64,000 nt of DNA from Phaeobacter sp. QD34_24 (lineage in GTDB: Bacteria > Pseudomonadota > Alphaproteobacteria > Rhodobacterales > Rhodobacteraceae). The stretch spans positions 102,116 to 166,115 of the forward strand of contig NZ_JARCJD010000008.1 of the NCBI RefSeq assembly GCF_028890115.1. Direction: 5' to 3'. The position numbers were made by a program, and so were the translations under genes. The notes under the pieces were generated by a model. The model was not told the origin of the DNA. It worked only from the letters and a program-made list of their open reading frames with translations, and did not search any database. Positions 35,530 to 44,661 of this stretch are shown piece after piece. Numbering within the stretch: the first letter of the stretch is position 1; each line of letters begins with the position of its first letter.

Positions 35530-36114
35530 ATGGCGAAACCCTCTTCCCTAGAAACCCGGGACCGCATCCTGACGGCGGCGAACAAGCTATTTTACGGCGA
35601 AGGAATCCGCGCTGTGAGCGTCGATGCGATTGCCGAAAAGGCCGGGCTGACCAAACGGACGCTCTACTATCATTTCAAAAGCAAGGATGACCTGATCGAG
35701 GCCTATCTGATCTCGCGGGACCAGCCCAACCTGGCGGCATTCGCACAATGGTTCGATGAGGCGGAAGGACCGGTCTCCGCAAAGACCCAGGTCATTTTTC
35801 AAAGGGTTGCCGAGAATGCGCGCCACCCGAAATGGAAGGGCTGCGGGTTTCTGAGGACCGTCGCGGAGCTGGCAAACATGCCCGGACACCCTGCGGTGGC
35901 AGTCGGTGCGCGGCACAAAAAGAAATTCGAACTCTGGCTGGCCGAGGCGTATGCGAAGGCGGGGATTCAGCAGGCACAGGATCTCGCCCGGGCGGTGACC
36001 CTGCTGATGGATGGCGCCTTTTCTGCGATGCTGACCCATCGCGATCCGCAATATGCAGAGGATGCAGGGGCTGCGGCTTACCGTCTTGTCGAATTGGCCT
36101 GTGCATCGTCTTGA
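35530..36114 (+). CDS. TetR/AcrR family regulator
   Basis: 194 residues. The helix-turn-helix is at residues 8-54: ETRDRILTAANKLFYGEGIRAVSVDAIAEKAGLTKRTLYYHFKSKDDL. The C-terminal part (GCGFLRTVAELANMPGHPA) has the small helical ligand domain common in this family. It is divergent from the enoyl-CoA hydratase gene and probably represses it and itself through the palindrome at 35508-35529. The ligand is unknown; an acyl-CoA or aromatic compound would fit the neighbour. Confidence 0.87.
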   Translation: MAKPSSLETRDRILTAANKLFYGEGIRAVSVDAIAEKAGLTKRTLYYHFKSKDDLIEAYLISRDQPNLAAFAQWFDEAEGPVSAKTQVIFQRVAENARHPKWKGCGFLRTVAELANMPGHPAVAVGARHKKKFELWLAEAYAKAGIQQAQDLARAVTLLMDGAFSAMLTHRDPQYAEDAGAAAYRLVELACASS

Positions 36115-36249
36115 ACCCGGGATCGCAGGGCGCCTTGCCTTCCGCCTGAGACAAATAGCGCACCGCTGCCGAATGCGGTGGACATGGCCGGGTACCCGCC
36201 GCAGGATATTTGCTGCGCCGCTTGGCGTCTGTGACAAGGTATTCTGCCC

Positions 36250-36915
36250 ATGCCCGCCAAACCGATCCTTCACCGCGACGATCCCACTGCCGCGCCGCTG
36301 ACCGGGAACGTAAAAGTCACCCGCGCAGATTGGCTGAACGTGGCCATGGATGTGCTGATCAGCGACGGGGTGGAGCGGGTCAAGGTGCTGGCCCTGGCCG
36401 AGCGGATGAATGTCTCGCGCTCTTCCTTCTACTGGTACTTCAAGTCGCGTCAGGATCTGCTGGATGCGCTGCTGAAGGAATGGGAGCAGACCAATACCGC
36501 CGCCATGGTGGCCCAGGCCGAAGCCACGGCCGAGACGATCACCGGGGCGGTGCTGAATGTCTTTCACTGCATCGAGAACCCGGATCTCTTCAACACGGCG
36601 CTGGATTTTGCGGTGCGCGACTGGGCGCGGCGTTCTGGCAAGGTGCGCAGCCTGCTGGACCGCTCGGATGCGCGCCGGGTGGCGGCGCTGACCGACATGT
36701 TTGCCCGCTTCGGCTATCCCGAGATGGAGGCGCAGGCACGGGCCAAGGTGCTCTATTACATGCAGCTCGGCTATGACATGGCCGAGCCGAACGAAAGCTA
36801 CGAATTGCGCATGAAGATGACGCCGGAATACCTGCTGGTGTTTACCGGTAAGGAGGCACAGCCCGAAGAGCTGGAGGCGTTCCGGCGTTACACCCGGGAC
36901 GTCTGGGATATCTGA
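36250..36915 (+). CDS. TetR family regulator
   Basis: 221 residues. An N-terminal tail of about 24 residues precedes the DNA-binding domain, RADWLNVAMDVLISDGVERVKVLALAERMNVSRSSFYWYFKSRQDL. The C-terminal domain includes FALRDWARR-like FAVRDWARRSGKVR and is unlike that of the neighbouring TetR, so they are not a recent duplication. It converges on the indolepyruvate oxidoreductase gene. The 135-bp gap before it shows nothing definite. Its target is unknown. Confidence 0.83.
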   Translation: MPAKPILHRDDPTAAPLTGNVKVTRADWLNVAMDVLISDGVERVKVLALAERMNVSRSSFYWYFKSRQDLLDALLKEWEQTNTAAMVAQAEATAETITGAVLNVFHCIENPDLFNTALDFAVRDWARRSGKVRSLLDRSDARRVAALTDMFARFGYPEMEAQARAKVLYYMQLGYDMAEPNESYELRMKMTPEYLLVFTGKEAQPEELEAFRRYTRDVWDI

Positions 36916-36978
36916 CCGCGCCTGCAGATGCGGCCAGACCCATCGTTGATGCGCGCGCCCTGCGTTGCGCGGGTGGGA

Positions 36979-39900
36979 TCAGAGCCGTTTCAACCGCGCC
37001 TCGGTTTCGGCCCGGAAGCGCTGGGCCGCCTCCAGGCGGACCGGGCCGTAGCCGCGGATTTCCTGTGGGGCCGATAGAATTTCAGCACAGACCTCGTGGG
37101 TCGCTGGGCTGTATCCATCTGCGACCTTGTCCAGGGCAGCCTCATACCAGGCCAGAAGGTCGCGGTGCAGGCGGGCTTCTTCGTGATAGCCAAAGGGGTT
37201 GAAGGCCGTGCCACGCAGGCCCTTTGCCCTGGCCAGCACTGACAGCGCCGGGCGCAGCCAGGGTCCGAAGGCGCGTTTCTTCGGACGTCCCCGGCTGTCC
37301 TTGCTACGCGTCAGCAACGGCGGGGCGAGGTGGTATTTGACCGAGTAGTCACCGTCGAATTCGGCCGCGATCTGATGCTTGAAGGTATCAGAGGTCAAAA
37401 GGCGCGCGACCTCGAATTCATCCTTATAGGCCATCAGCTTGAACAGGGATTTCGCTGCGCGTGTCGTCAGGTCGTCCTGCACGTTCGCAGGCAGGGCGCT
37501 GCGCAGCCGGTCCAGCGTGGCGCGATAGCGGGCCGCATAATCTGCATCCTGATAGCCGGTCAGGAAGGTGGCGCGGCGGGTGATCATCTGCTCCAGCGTT
37601 TCTGCCTGTTCCGGGGCCTCGTCGTAGAACTGGCGCACAAGGCCGGGATCCACAGCCATGGCACGCCCGATGGCAAAGGCCAAGTGGTTCTCGTTGATCG
37701 CCACGCCATTGAGTTCGATCGCTTGTGACAGCGCCGCGCCGCTGACTGGCACCAGCCCCTTTTGCCAGGCAAATCCCAGCATCATCACATTGGCCAGCAC
37801 CGCATCACCCAGCAGCGCCTCTGCCGCCTCATTGGCGTTGAAGCCCGACAGGTTCTCTGCCCCAACCACATTGGCGATCTCCTGCTCGCGCAGGCCCGCC
37901 ATCAGGTCGGCGTCGCGGCGCAAGACCAGATCACCCGTGGGCATTTCGGCGCGATTCAGCACAACCTTGGTGCCCGGGCGATAATGGGCCGAGGCCTTGG
38001 GGGCGGAGGAGACCACCACGTCGCAGCCAATCACCGCATCTGCGGTCCCCTGATCAATGCGCACCTGGTTCAGGGTGTCGGGCGCGTTCGACAGGCGGAT
38101 ATAGCTCAGGACGGTGCCGAACTTTTGTGCAAATCCGGTGAAATCCAGTACGCTGGATCCCTTGCCTTCCAGATGGGCGGCCATGGTGATCAGCGCACCA
38201 ACGGTCACAACGCCTGTGCCGCCCACCCCGGTGACGAGCAGATCGAACGGCTCGGCGAGGGAGGGAAGGTCCGGGGCGGGCAGGCGGGCCGCCAGCTGGT
38301 CTGCGTCGAGACCGGCAGGCTGCTTCTTGCGCCGCTCGCCACCCTCAACGGTGACAAAGCTGGGGCAAAACCCGTTGAGACAGGAGAAGTCCTTGTTGCA
38401 GGAGGAGAGGTTGACCTTGCGCTTGCGTCCGAACGGGGTCTCCTTCGGCTCCACGCTGAGGCAGTTGGACTCCACCGAACAATCGCCACAGCCTTCGCAG
38501 ACCAGATCGTTGATGAAGGCGAACCTCTTCGGGTCCTCCATCTTGCCGCGCTTGCGGCGGCGGCGTTTTTCGGTGGCGCAGGTCTGCTCGTAGATCAGCA
38601 CGGTGACGCCGGGGATCTCGCGCAGCTCGCGCTGTACCGCGTCCATGTCGCCGCGGTCATGGAAGGAGGTTCCAGCGGGGAAGGTGGCGCGGTTGAACTT
38701 GCCAATATCGTCGGAGACCAGCGCGATGCGCTCCACCCCTTCGGCGCGGCAGGTCTGGGCGATGCCTGATACGCTGACCGGCCCGTCCACCGGCTGACCG
38801 CCGGTCATGGCGACCGCGTCATTGTAAAGGATCTTGTAGGTGATATTGGTCCTTGCGGCGACCGCTTGCCGGATCGCCAGACTGCCGGAATGATACCAGG
38901 TGCCTTCGCCCAGGTTCTGGAACACGTGCTTGTTCCCGTTGAACTGCGAGGCAACCGCCCAGGGCACGCCTTCGCCGCCCATCTGGGCATAGCCTGCGGT
39001 GTCGCGGTCCATCCAGCTGGCCATGACGTGACAGCCGATGCCGGAAAACGCCTTGGAGCCTTCGGGCAGCTTGGTCGAGGTGTTGTGCGGGCAACCCGAG
39101 CAGAAATAGGGCGTGCGGGTGGCGCCCGGCACGTTGATCAGCTTGGGCGGCTCAGCGGTCAGCGCGGCGGCCTTGGCGGGCAGGTTCTCATCCGGGAAGA
39201 AGGCATCAAGTCGCGCCGCCACGATGGGCACCAGTTGCAACGGGCTGAGTTCCCCGGTCCAGGGGATCAGCGGTTCGCCCGCGCTGTCGTATTTGCCGAC
39301 CATCTGTTTCGGCTTGGCGCCGGGCCAGTCGTAGAAATACTCCTTGAACTGGCTTTCGATGATGCCGCGTTTCTCCTCAACGACCAGCACCTCTTCCTTG
39401 CCGTTCACGAAGCGCAGCGCCTCGGGGCGCGCCAGCGGCCAGACAAAGCCGACCTTGTAGATGTCGATCCCCAGCCGACGGCAGGCGGCCTCGTCCAGCC
39501 CCAGAAGGCGCAGCGCCTCCATCAGGTCGAGATGCCCCTTGCCGGTGGTCACGAAACCGAACTTGGCGTCCTCAACGTCATAGATGCGGCGGTCGATCGG
39601 GTTGGCCTCGGCAAAGGCGCGCACGGCCTTGATCTTGGCATGGATGCGGGTTTCGATCTCGGGCGAGGGCAGGTCGGCACGGCGGATGTGCAGCCCGCCG
39701 GGGTACTCGGGCAGCTCGGGGAGGATGAAATCACGATCCGGGCGCAATTCGACCGAGCGCGCGCTTTCGACGGTTTCCGACACCGCCTTGAAGCCGACCC
39801 AGGTGCCGGAATAGCGCGACAGGGCAAAGCCGTATTCGCCAAAACTCAGGAATTCGGAAACATCCGCCGGGTTCAGCACCGGCATGAACCAGGCCATGAA

Positions 39901-40401
39901 GGCCACATCCGACTGGTGCGGCATCGAAGAACTGACGCAGCCGTGGTCATCGCCTGCCACCACCAGCACGCCGCCCTTCTCAGAAGATCCATAGGCGTTG
40001 CCGTGCTTCAGCGCATCGCCGGAACGATCCACGCCCGGCCCCTTGCCGTACCACATGGAAAAGACGCCCTCGACCTCGCAGTGAGGGTCAAGGATGGCCT
40101 GCTGCGCGCCCAGAACCGCGGTGGCGCCCAGATCCTCGTTCACGGCGGGCATGAACTTGATCTTGGCCTCTTCCATGCGCTTGCGCGAGCGCCAGAATTC
40201 CAGGTCGACCGCGCCCAGCGGCGATCCACGGTAGCCCGAAACGAACCCGGCGGTGTTGAGCCCCGCGTCACGATCCCGGCGCGCCTGGTCCAGCATGACG
40301 CGTGCAAGTGCCTGGGTGCCGGTGAGGAACACGCGACCCTTGGTCATCTCGTAGCGGTCATCCAGCTGGTAGCTTCGAAATTCGTGGCTCAGCTCGGTCA
40401 T
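36979..40401 (-). CDS. Indolepyruvate ferredoxin oxidoreductase family protein (fused alpha/beta/gamma)
   Basis: 1140 residues from the ATG at 40399-40401, which has a GAGGAC ribosome site; a start 27 codons upstream is less likely because it would overlap the control region. It oxidatively decarboxylates aryl or branched 2-oxoacids to acyl-CoA. The N-terminal pyrimidine-binding domain (AGYRGSPLGAVDLEFW-type FVSGYRGSPLGAVDLEFW) is followed by the TPP domain (GIGCHVMASWMDRDTAGYAQMGGEGVPW). A [4Fe-4S] motif CEGCGDCSVESNC and the gamma domain (VTGVGGTGVVTVG) come next. It is divergent from an Lrp gene with matching palindromes between them, which fits amino-acid-responsive control. Confidence 0.92.
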   Translation of the reverse strand: MTELSHEFRSYQLDDRYEMTKGRVFLTGTQALARVMLDQARRDRDAGLNTAGFVSGYRGSPLGAVDLEFWRSRKRMEEAKIKFMPAVNEDLGATAVLGAQQAILDPHCEVEGVFSMWYGKGPGVDRSGDALKHGNAYGSSEKGGVLVVAGDDHGCVSSSMPHQSDVAFMAWFMPVLNPADVSEFLSFGEYGFALSRYSGTWVGFKAVSETVESARSVELRPDRDFILPELPEYPGGLHIRRADLPSPEIETRIHAKIKAVRAFAEANPIDRRIYDVEDAKFGFVTTGKGHLDLMEALRLLGLDEAACRRLGIDIYKVGFVWPLARPEALRFVNGKEEVLVVEEKRGIIESQFKEYFYDWPGAKPKQMVGKYDSAGEPLIPWTGELSPLQLVPIVAARLDAFFPDENLPAKAAALTAEPPKLINVPGATRTPYFCSGCPHNTSTKLPEGSKAFSGIGCHVMASWMDRDTAGYAQMGGEGVPWAVASQFNGNKHVFQNLGEGTWYHSGSLAIRQAVAARTNITYKILYNDAVAMTGGQPVDGPVSVSGIAQTCRAEGVERIALVSDDIGKFNRATFPAGTSFHDRGDMDAVQRELREIPGVTVLIYEQTCATEKRRRRKRGKMEDPKRFAFINDLVCEGCGDCSVESNCLSVEPKETPFGRKRKVNLSSCNKDFSCLNGFCPSFVTVEGGERRKKQPAGLDADQLAARLPAPDLPSLAEPFDLLVTGVGGTGVVTVGALITMAAHLEGKGSSVLDFTGFAQKFGTVLSYIRLSNAPDTLNQVRIDQGTADAVIGCDVVVSSAPKASAHYRPGTKVVLNRAEMPTGDLVLRRDADLMAGLREQEIANVVGAENLSGFNANEAAEALLGDAVLANVMMLGFAWQKGLVPVSGAALSQAIELNGVAINENHLAFAIGRAMAVDPGLVRQFYDEAPEQAETLEQMITRRATFLTGYQDADYAARYRATLDRLRSALPANVQDDLTTRAAKSLFKLMAYKDEFEVARLLTSDTFKHQIAAEFDGDYSVKYHLAPPLLTRSKDSRGRPKKRAFGPWLRPALSVLARAKGLRGTAFNPFGYHEEARLHRDLLAWYEAALDKVADGYSPATHEVCAEILSAPQEIRGYGPVRLEAAQRFRAETEARLKRL

Positions 40402-40437
40402 GGGGTGTCCTCGCGCGGGGGTGTCCTGATCGCGGAA

Positions 40438-40508
40438 GGATAATCCATCGGGTGCGGAATAATTTGCCGGATCTACTGTCATTTTATGATTTTGTGGATA
40501 ATTTATCC
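40438..40508. promoter_or_regulatory. Phased Lrp-type palindromes between IOR and lrp
   Basis: Three related sites lie in the 144-bp divergent gap. They are GGATAATCC (40438-40446), GGAATAATTTGCC (40456-40468, imperfect) and the perfect GGATAATTTATCC (40496-40508). Their centres are 20 and 40 bp apart, close to two and four helical turns, as expected for an Lrp/AsnC octamer wrapping DNA. The last is 38 bp before the regulator ATG. Confidence 0.6.
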
Positions 40509-40545
40509 GTCAATACCACCTATTGTGAGAAGGGGTACCGATTTC

Positions 40546-41004
40546 ATGAAGCTAGACGATCGCGACCGCAGTATCCTGACACTCTTGCAGGAGGATTCCC
40601 GGATTTCGAACGCGGACCTGGCCGAGGCCGTGGGCATGTCGCCTTCCGCCCTGTGGCGGCGGGTGCGGAGCTTGGAAGAGGCAGGCGTGATCGAACGCTA
40701 TGGCGCTGTGGTCAATGCGGGGGCCATGGGGTTGGGGTTCCATGCCATGGTGCATGTGCAACTGACGCGGCATGACCCTGACAAGCTGAAGCAGTTCATT
40801 CGCGCGGTGGAGACGAATACGCTGGTACAGGAGTGTTATGCCACCACCGGCCAGTCCGATTATCACCTGCGGGTACTGGCGCCCGATCTTGATGCCTACA
40901 ACCGGTTCCTGGAAGAGTTCCTGTTCCGACTGCCTGCCGTGGCCAGTGCCCAGACCAATGTGGTCTTGCGCACGATCAAGCGGGACAGGCCGGTGATGTC
41001 CTGA
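40546..41004 (+). CDS. Lrp/AsnC family transcriptional regulator
   Basis: 152 residues from the ATG at 40546, which follows GAAGGGG. The helix-turn-helix DDRDRSILTLLQEDSRISNADLAEAVGMSPSALWRRVRSLEEAGVIERY is followed by the RAM ligand-binding domain (VHVQLTRHDPDKLKQF, CYATTGQSDYHLRVLAPDLDAYNRFLEEFL). It is divergent from the indolepyruvate oxidoreductase gene and most likely controls it in response to an amino acid, with autoregulation through the phased palindromes. Confidence 0.9.
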   Translation: MKLDDRDRSILTLLQEDSRISNADLAEAVGMSPSALWRRVRSLEEAGVIERYGAVVNAGAMGLGFHAMVHVQLTRHDPDKLKQFIRAVETNTLVQECYATTGQSDYHLRVLAPDLDAYNRFLEEFLFRLPAVASAQTNVVLRTIKRDRPVMS

Positions 41005-41014
41005 GACCCTGCCG

Positions 41015-41404
41015 TCAGGCGGCGCATTTCACCCAGGCGGCGACCATGGCGATATAGGTGAGCTGGTGCAGTGCCTGATCGGTGCCCACGGCACGCCAGA
41101 ACACCGCTTGCTGTGGTGTCAGCTGCTTGCTGTCGGAATAGCGCGCCTTGCAGTAGTCGATGTTGAAATGCACCAGCCATTCCAGCGCGCAGATGGTCAG
41201 AATGAAGGGCACGGATGCGCCCATTATGACAAAGACGATCACCGACCCCAGCGCATGCACGCCCGCATGCTGGGCGCGGCCGCCGTGGAAATACTCGCCC
41301 CGTCCCGACAGCATTTTCGGGGTCTGCAGATAGAAATCCGCAAACATATGCTTCACCTGCATCAGGCAGAGCAGCAGCAGTATCGCTCCGGCGAGGTCCG
41401 GCAA
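41015..41404 (-). CDS. DUF3307 membrane protein
   Basis: 129 residues with about four hydrophobic helices. HMFADFYLQTPKM near the N-terminus and HALGSVIVFVIMG, ALEWLVHFNIDYCKARY in the middle form the DUF3307 pattern, with conserved histidines and aspartates facing the membrane interior. The function of this family is undefined. It converges on the Lrp gene with 10 bp between stops. The 187-bp gap upstream separates it from the divergent ABC/cNMP gene. Confidence 0.75.
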   Translation of the reverse strand: MPDLAGAILLLLCLMQVKHMFADFYLQTPKMLSGRGEYFHGGRAQHAGVHALGSVIVFVIMGASVPFILTICALEWLVHFNIDYCKARYSDSKQLTPQQAVFWRAVGTDQALHQLTYIAMVAAWVKCAA

Positions 41405-41591
41405 GGCAATCCCCTATCGTGGCTTACACCCCGGAACCTTACGTGTTTTTCGCGCCATGGCAAATGCCGCGTCCATTGCTGCCGTTAGGGCAGGTTGAAG
41501 GCGCGCATGATGTTCTTGCCATTGCCTGCCATGGGCAAACCGCGCTAGGCATGAAGATATCGAATTTCAGACGCCAAGCCGGAGCTCACTC

Positions 41592-44500
41592 ATAGAACGT
41601 TCCCTGTTCCGCTTTATCTGGAAGTACTCCAAACGTGATCAGCTTGTTCTTCTGGTGGTCACGGCTTGTCTGTTTCCGCTGCTGTATCTGACGCTGGAAT
41701 TGCCCAAGCGGATCATCAACGATGCCATCGGTGCCCAGACCGAGATCATTGATGTGTTTGGCTATTCGGTGGATCAGCTGACCTTCCTGTGGCTGCTCTG
41801 CGGGGCATTCCTGATTTCGGTGCTGGCGCATGGGTTGATGAAGATGCGCATCAACACCATGAAGGGCATTCTGGCCGAACGGATGCTGCGCCGGTTTCGC
41901 TACCAGCTGATTGCCCGCGTGTTGCGGTTTCCCCAGCCCTATTTCGAGCGGGTCAGCCAGGGTGAGCTGGTCTCGATGGTGACCTCCGAGTCCGAGCCGA
42001 TGGGCGGCTTGATGGGGGATGCGGTCAGCCAGCCGGTGCTGCAGGCCGGGCAGATGCTGACCATCCTCTATTTCCTGTTCATGCAAAGCCTCTGGTTCGG
42101 GCTGGCGGCGATTGCCCTGATCCCGCTTCAGGGCTGGCTCATCCCGATGCTGCAGCGCCGGATCAACCTCTTGAACAAGGACCGCATCAAAGAGGTTCGC
42201 GCGCTGGCGTCAGAGATCGGGGAAAGCGCCGCCGGCGCCGCCACCCTGCGCATCAATGGTGGCTGGCGCTACCGGATGGCGGTGATCACGGACCGGCTGG
42301 GGCGGCTTTACGATATCCGCTTCGATATCTACCAGAAGAAGTTCTTCATGAAGTTTCTCAACAACTTCATCACCCAGCTGACGCCTTTCTTCTTCTACGC
42401 CGTGGGCGGTTTCCTGGTGCTGCAGGGCAAAGTCTCGCTGGGGGCGCTGGTGGCGGCACTGGCGGCCTATAAGGACATCGCCTCGCCTTGGAAGGAACTG
42501 CTGGACTATTACAACCAGACCCAGGACATGTCTCTGCGCTGGGAGGTGATCCTGGAGCGTTTCGCGCCTGCGGGCATGGTGGATGAGGCGCTGATGACCG
42601 GAGAGCCGGAGGAAATCCCGCGCCTTGAAGGGGACATCGCCCTGAACCAGGTCAGCGTGCGCGATGCCGATGGCAATCTGGTGCTGGAGGATCTGAGCGC
42701 AACCCTACCGGCGGGGCAGGTCATCGGCATTGCCGCCCCCTCCGAAGAGGACCGCCGCGCCCTTGCCGAACTGCTGACGCGCGAGGTTTTGCCGGCTTCG
42801 GGCAGTGTCACCGTTGCGGGGCATGACCTGCGCAACATGCATCAGGCCATCGTTGCCTCGCGCATCGGTCATGCGACCTCGCGGCCGGTGCTGTTCCGGG
42901 GTTCCTTCGGGGATAACGTGATGATGCCGATGCGCCAGCGTCCGCAGGGCGAAGCGCGGGACATGCTACAGTTCAATGCCGCCCTGCGGGCGGGTAACAG
43001 TTCCGATCCCTACGATGCGGCCTGGCTGGATCCGTCCCTTGCGGGATTTTCCACCGAGGAGGAACTGCGCGATTGGTGGGTGCAGCTGGTGGCCGGTATC
43101 GGCACGGATACGGCGCTGTTTAGGCGCGGCATGGATCAGAAGTTCGACAGCCGTGCCCATCCCCGGCTGAGCGCAAGCCTGATTGCCCTGCGCCCCAAGG
43201 TGCAGGCGGCGGTGGAGGCGGCGGGGCTGGCGATTCAGGCACATATCTTCCGTCCCGATGCCTACAACCCGGCGCTGCCGGTGGCTGAAAACTTGCTCTA
43301 TGCCACCCTGCGCGAGCCGATCACCGAACAGGTGCTGAAGCGGCATGTGAACTTCCTGGACCGTTTGCAGGAGCTGCGGCTGGACCGGGACCTGGTGGTT
43401 CTGACGCAGGATGTCGTCGATATGCTGCGCCAGATCTTCGGGATCGATGGCACCGGCCATCCGCTGTTCCGCAAGCTGGGGTTGGAGCCCTCTGCCTATG
43501 AAGCGGCCCTGTCGCTGGTCGACAAGACCCGCAGCAAGGGTGCGCATGCGCTGGAGCGTGACGAGCTGGCGCAGATGCTGATCGTTCCCTTCAGCATCTC
43601 GGCCGAGCAGATCGGGCCTGCCTTCAGCGACGCCATGAAAGAGCGCATCCTGGAGTTCCGCCGCAGCCATGCCGGGGAATTGCTGGAGACGCTGGAGGAT
43701 ATCTTTGTTCCCTTGGCTCCTGATGCCATTGCTCCCGGCCTGACGGTTCTGGAAAACGCCCTGTTCGGCAAGATCTCCGACAGTTCCGGCGCTCGCGGGG
43801 ATGAGCTGCGCAAGCTGGTTTCGGATGTTCTGGTCGAGAATGGCGCCCGCGACATGGTGGTCGAACTGATCTTCGATCTCCCCGTCGCGCTGGGCGGTCA
43901 GGGGCTGCCTGCCAGTTTTGCGGAACCCTTGGCCTTTGCCCGTGCCACGATCAAGCGGCCGGATATCCTGATCATGGATTCCGCGCTCGCCAGCTATGAC
44001 CTGGAGACTCGCGTGTCGGTCCACAAGAACCTGCGCAGGTTGCTGCCACAGACGACGCTGGTTTATCTCGACAGCGATTTTGAGCGCTCCGAGGTTTTTG
44101 ATGTCTACTACCAGCTGCGCCAGGGGCGATTGGTCACCGATCAGATGCAGGAGGCGGCCGTGACAGACAGTGCGGCGAGCCAGGATCTGGCGCGCAAGCT
44201 GCGCGCCCTGGAGCAATCCGAACTGTTCTCGAGCCTCAATCGGAGGCAATTGCGACTGCTGGCATTCGGGGCGCGCTGGTATGAGGCCAAGGCGGGCGAT
44301 GTGGTCTTCCTGAAGGACGATGATGCCAGCGATGGCGCCTATATGATCACCGAAGGCGAAGCAGGCTTGTTCCTGCCACAGGAGGGGCAGCAGGACCGGT
44401 TGATCGCCAGGGTTGGCCCGGGGCGTCTTGTTGGGGAGTTGGGACTTATCCGCAAGGAACCGCGGGCGCTCAGCATGGTGGCAGAGACCAACCTCACCTG

Positions 44501-44600
44501 CCTGCGCATCGGCGAGGAGGAATTCCTCGCGGTGGTGGAGAACGATGCGGCGACCGCCTTCAAATTGCTGCAGGTGGTGGCGGGTTACGTGTCGAGCTAG
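41592..44600 (+). CDS. ABC-exporter-like protein with degenerate ATPase domain fused to a cyclic-nucleotide-binding domain
   Basis: About 1002 residues. Residues 1-330 form an exporter-type membrane domain (LPKRIINDAI, ERVSQGELVSMVTSE). The nucleotide-binding domain is degenerate. The P-loop position reads GIAAPSEEDRRA (about residue 379) with no Gly-Lys-Ser/Thr. The Q-loop region is HATSRPVLFRG without Gln, the signature is LGGQGLPASFAEP (residue 767), and Walker B is ILIMDSALAS without the catalytic Glu. Some 280 extra residues separate P-loop and signature. A cNMP/Crp-like domain follows (about 873-1002: FSSLNRRQLRLLAFG, GRLVGELGLIRKEPRALSMVAETN). No ATG/GTG/TTG exists between the upstream stop (41508) and GTG 41655, which would cut off the first helix. 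ATA at 41592, 8 nt after GGAG, is the likely start. Confidence 0.8.
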   Translation: MERSLFRFIWKYSKRDQLVLLVVTACLFPLLYLTLELPKRIINDAIGAQTEIIDVFGYSVDQLTFLWLLCGAFLISVLAHGLMKMRINTMKGILAERMLRRFRYQLIARVLRFPQPYFERVSQGELVSMVTSESEPMGGLMGDAVSQPVLQAGQMLTILYFLFMQSLWFGLAAIALIPLQGWLIPMLQRRINLLNKDRIKEVRALASEIGESAAGAATLRINGGWRYRMAVITDRLGRLYDIRFDIYQKKFFMKFLNNFITQLTPFFFYAVGGFLVLQGKVSLGALVAALAAYKDIASPWKELLDYYNQTQDMSLRWEVILERFAPAGMVDEALMTGEPEEIPRLEGDIALNQVSVRDADGNLVLEDLSATLPAGQVIGIAAPSEEDRRALAELLTREVLPASGSVTVAGHDLRNMHQAIVASRIGHATSRPVLFRGSFGDNVMMPMRQRPQGEARDMLQFNAALRAGNSSDPYDAAWLDPSLAGFSTEEELRDWWVQLVAGIGTDTALFRRGMDQKFDSRAHPRLSASLIALRPKVQAAVEAAGLAIQAHIFRPDAYNPALPVAENLLYATLREPITEQVLKRHVNFLDRLQELRLDRDLVVLTQDVVDMLRQIFGIDGTGHPLFRKLGLEPSAYEAALSLVDKTRSKGAHALERDELAQMLIVPFSISAEQIGPAFSDAMKERILEFRRSHAGELLETLEDIFVPLAPDAIAPGLTVLENALFGKISDSSGARGDELRKLVSDVLVENGARDMVVELIFDLPVALGGQGLPASFAEPLAFARATIKRPDILIMDSALASYDLETRVSVHKNLRRLLPQTTLVYLDSDFERSEVFDVYYQLRQGRLVTDQMQEAAVTDSAASQDLARKLRALEQSELFSSLNRRQLRLLAFGARWYEAKAGDVVFLKDDDASDGAYMITEGEAGLFLPQEGQQDRLIARVGPGRLVGELGLIRKEPRALSMVAETNLTCLRIGEEEFLAVVENDAATAFKLLQVVAGYVSS

Positions 44601-44661
44601 GTTGCCAAAGCTGATAGAGCAGCGAGAGAACACTCACAGATGGAATGGGGGAGAAACAGGT

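Noticed and set aside
41655..41657. GTG 41655 as the start of the ABC/cNMP protein
   Set aside because: It would remove the cytoplasmic N-terminus and part of the first membrane helix and has no ribosome site; kept only as the conventional fallback.
42726..44000. Functional ATPase domain in the ABC/cNMP protein
   Set aside because: No Gly-Lys-Ser/Thr P-loop, no Q-loop glutamine and no Walker B glutamate can be found in the right order.
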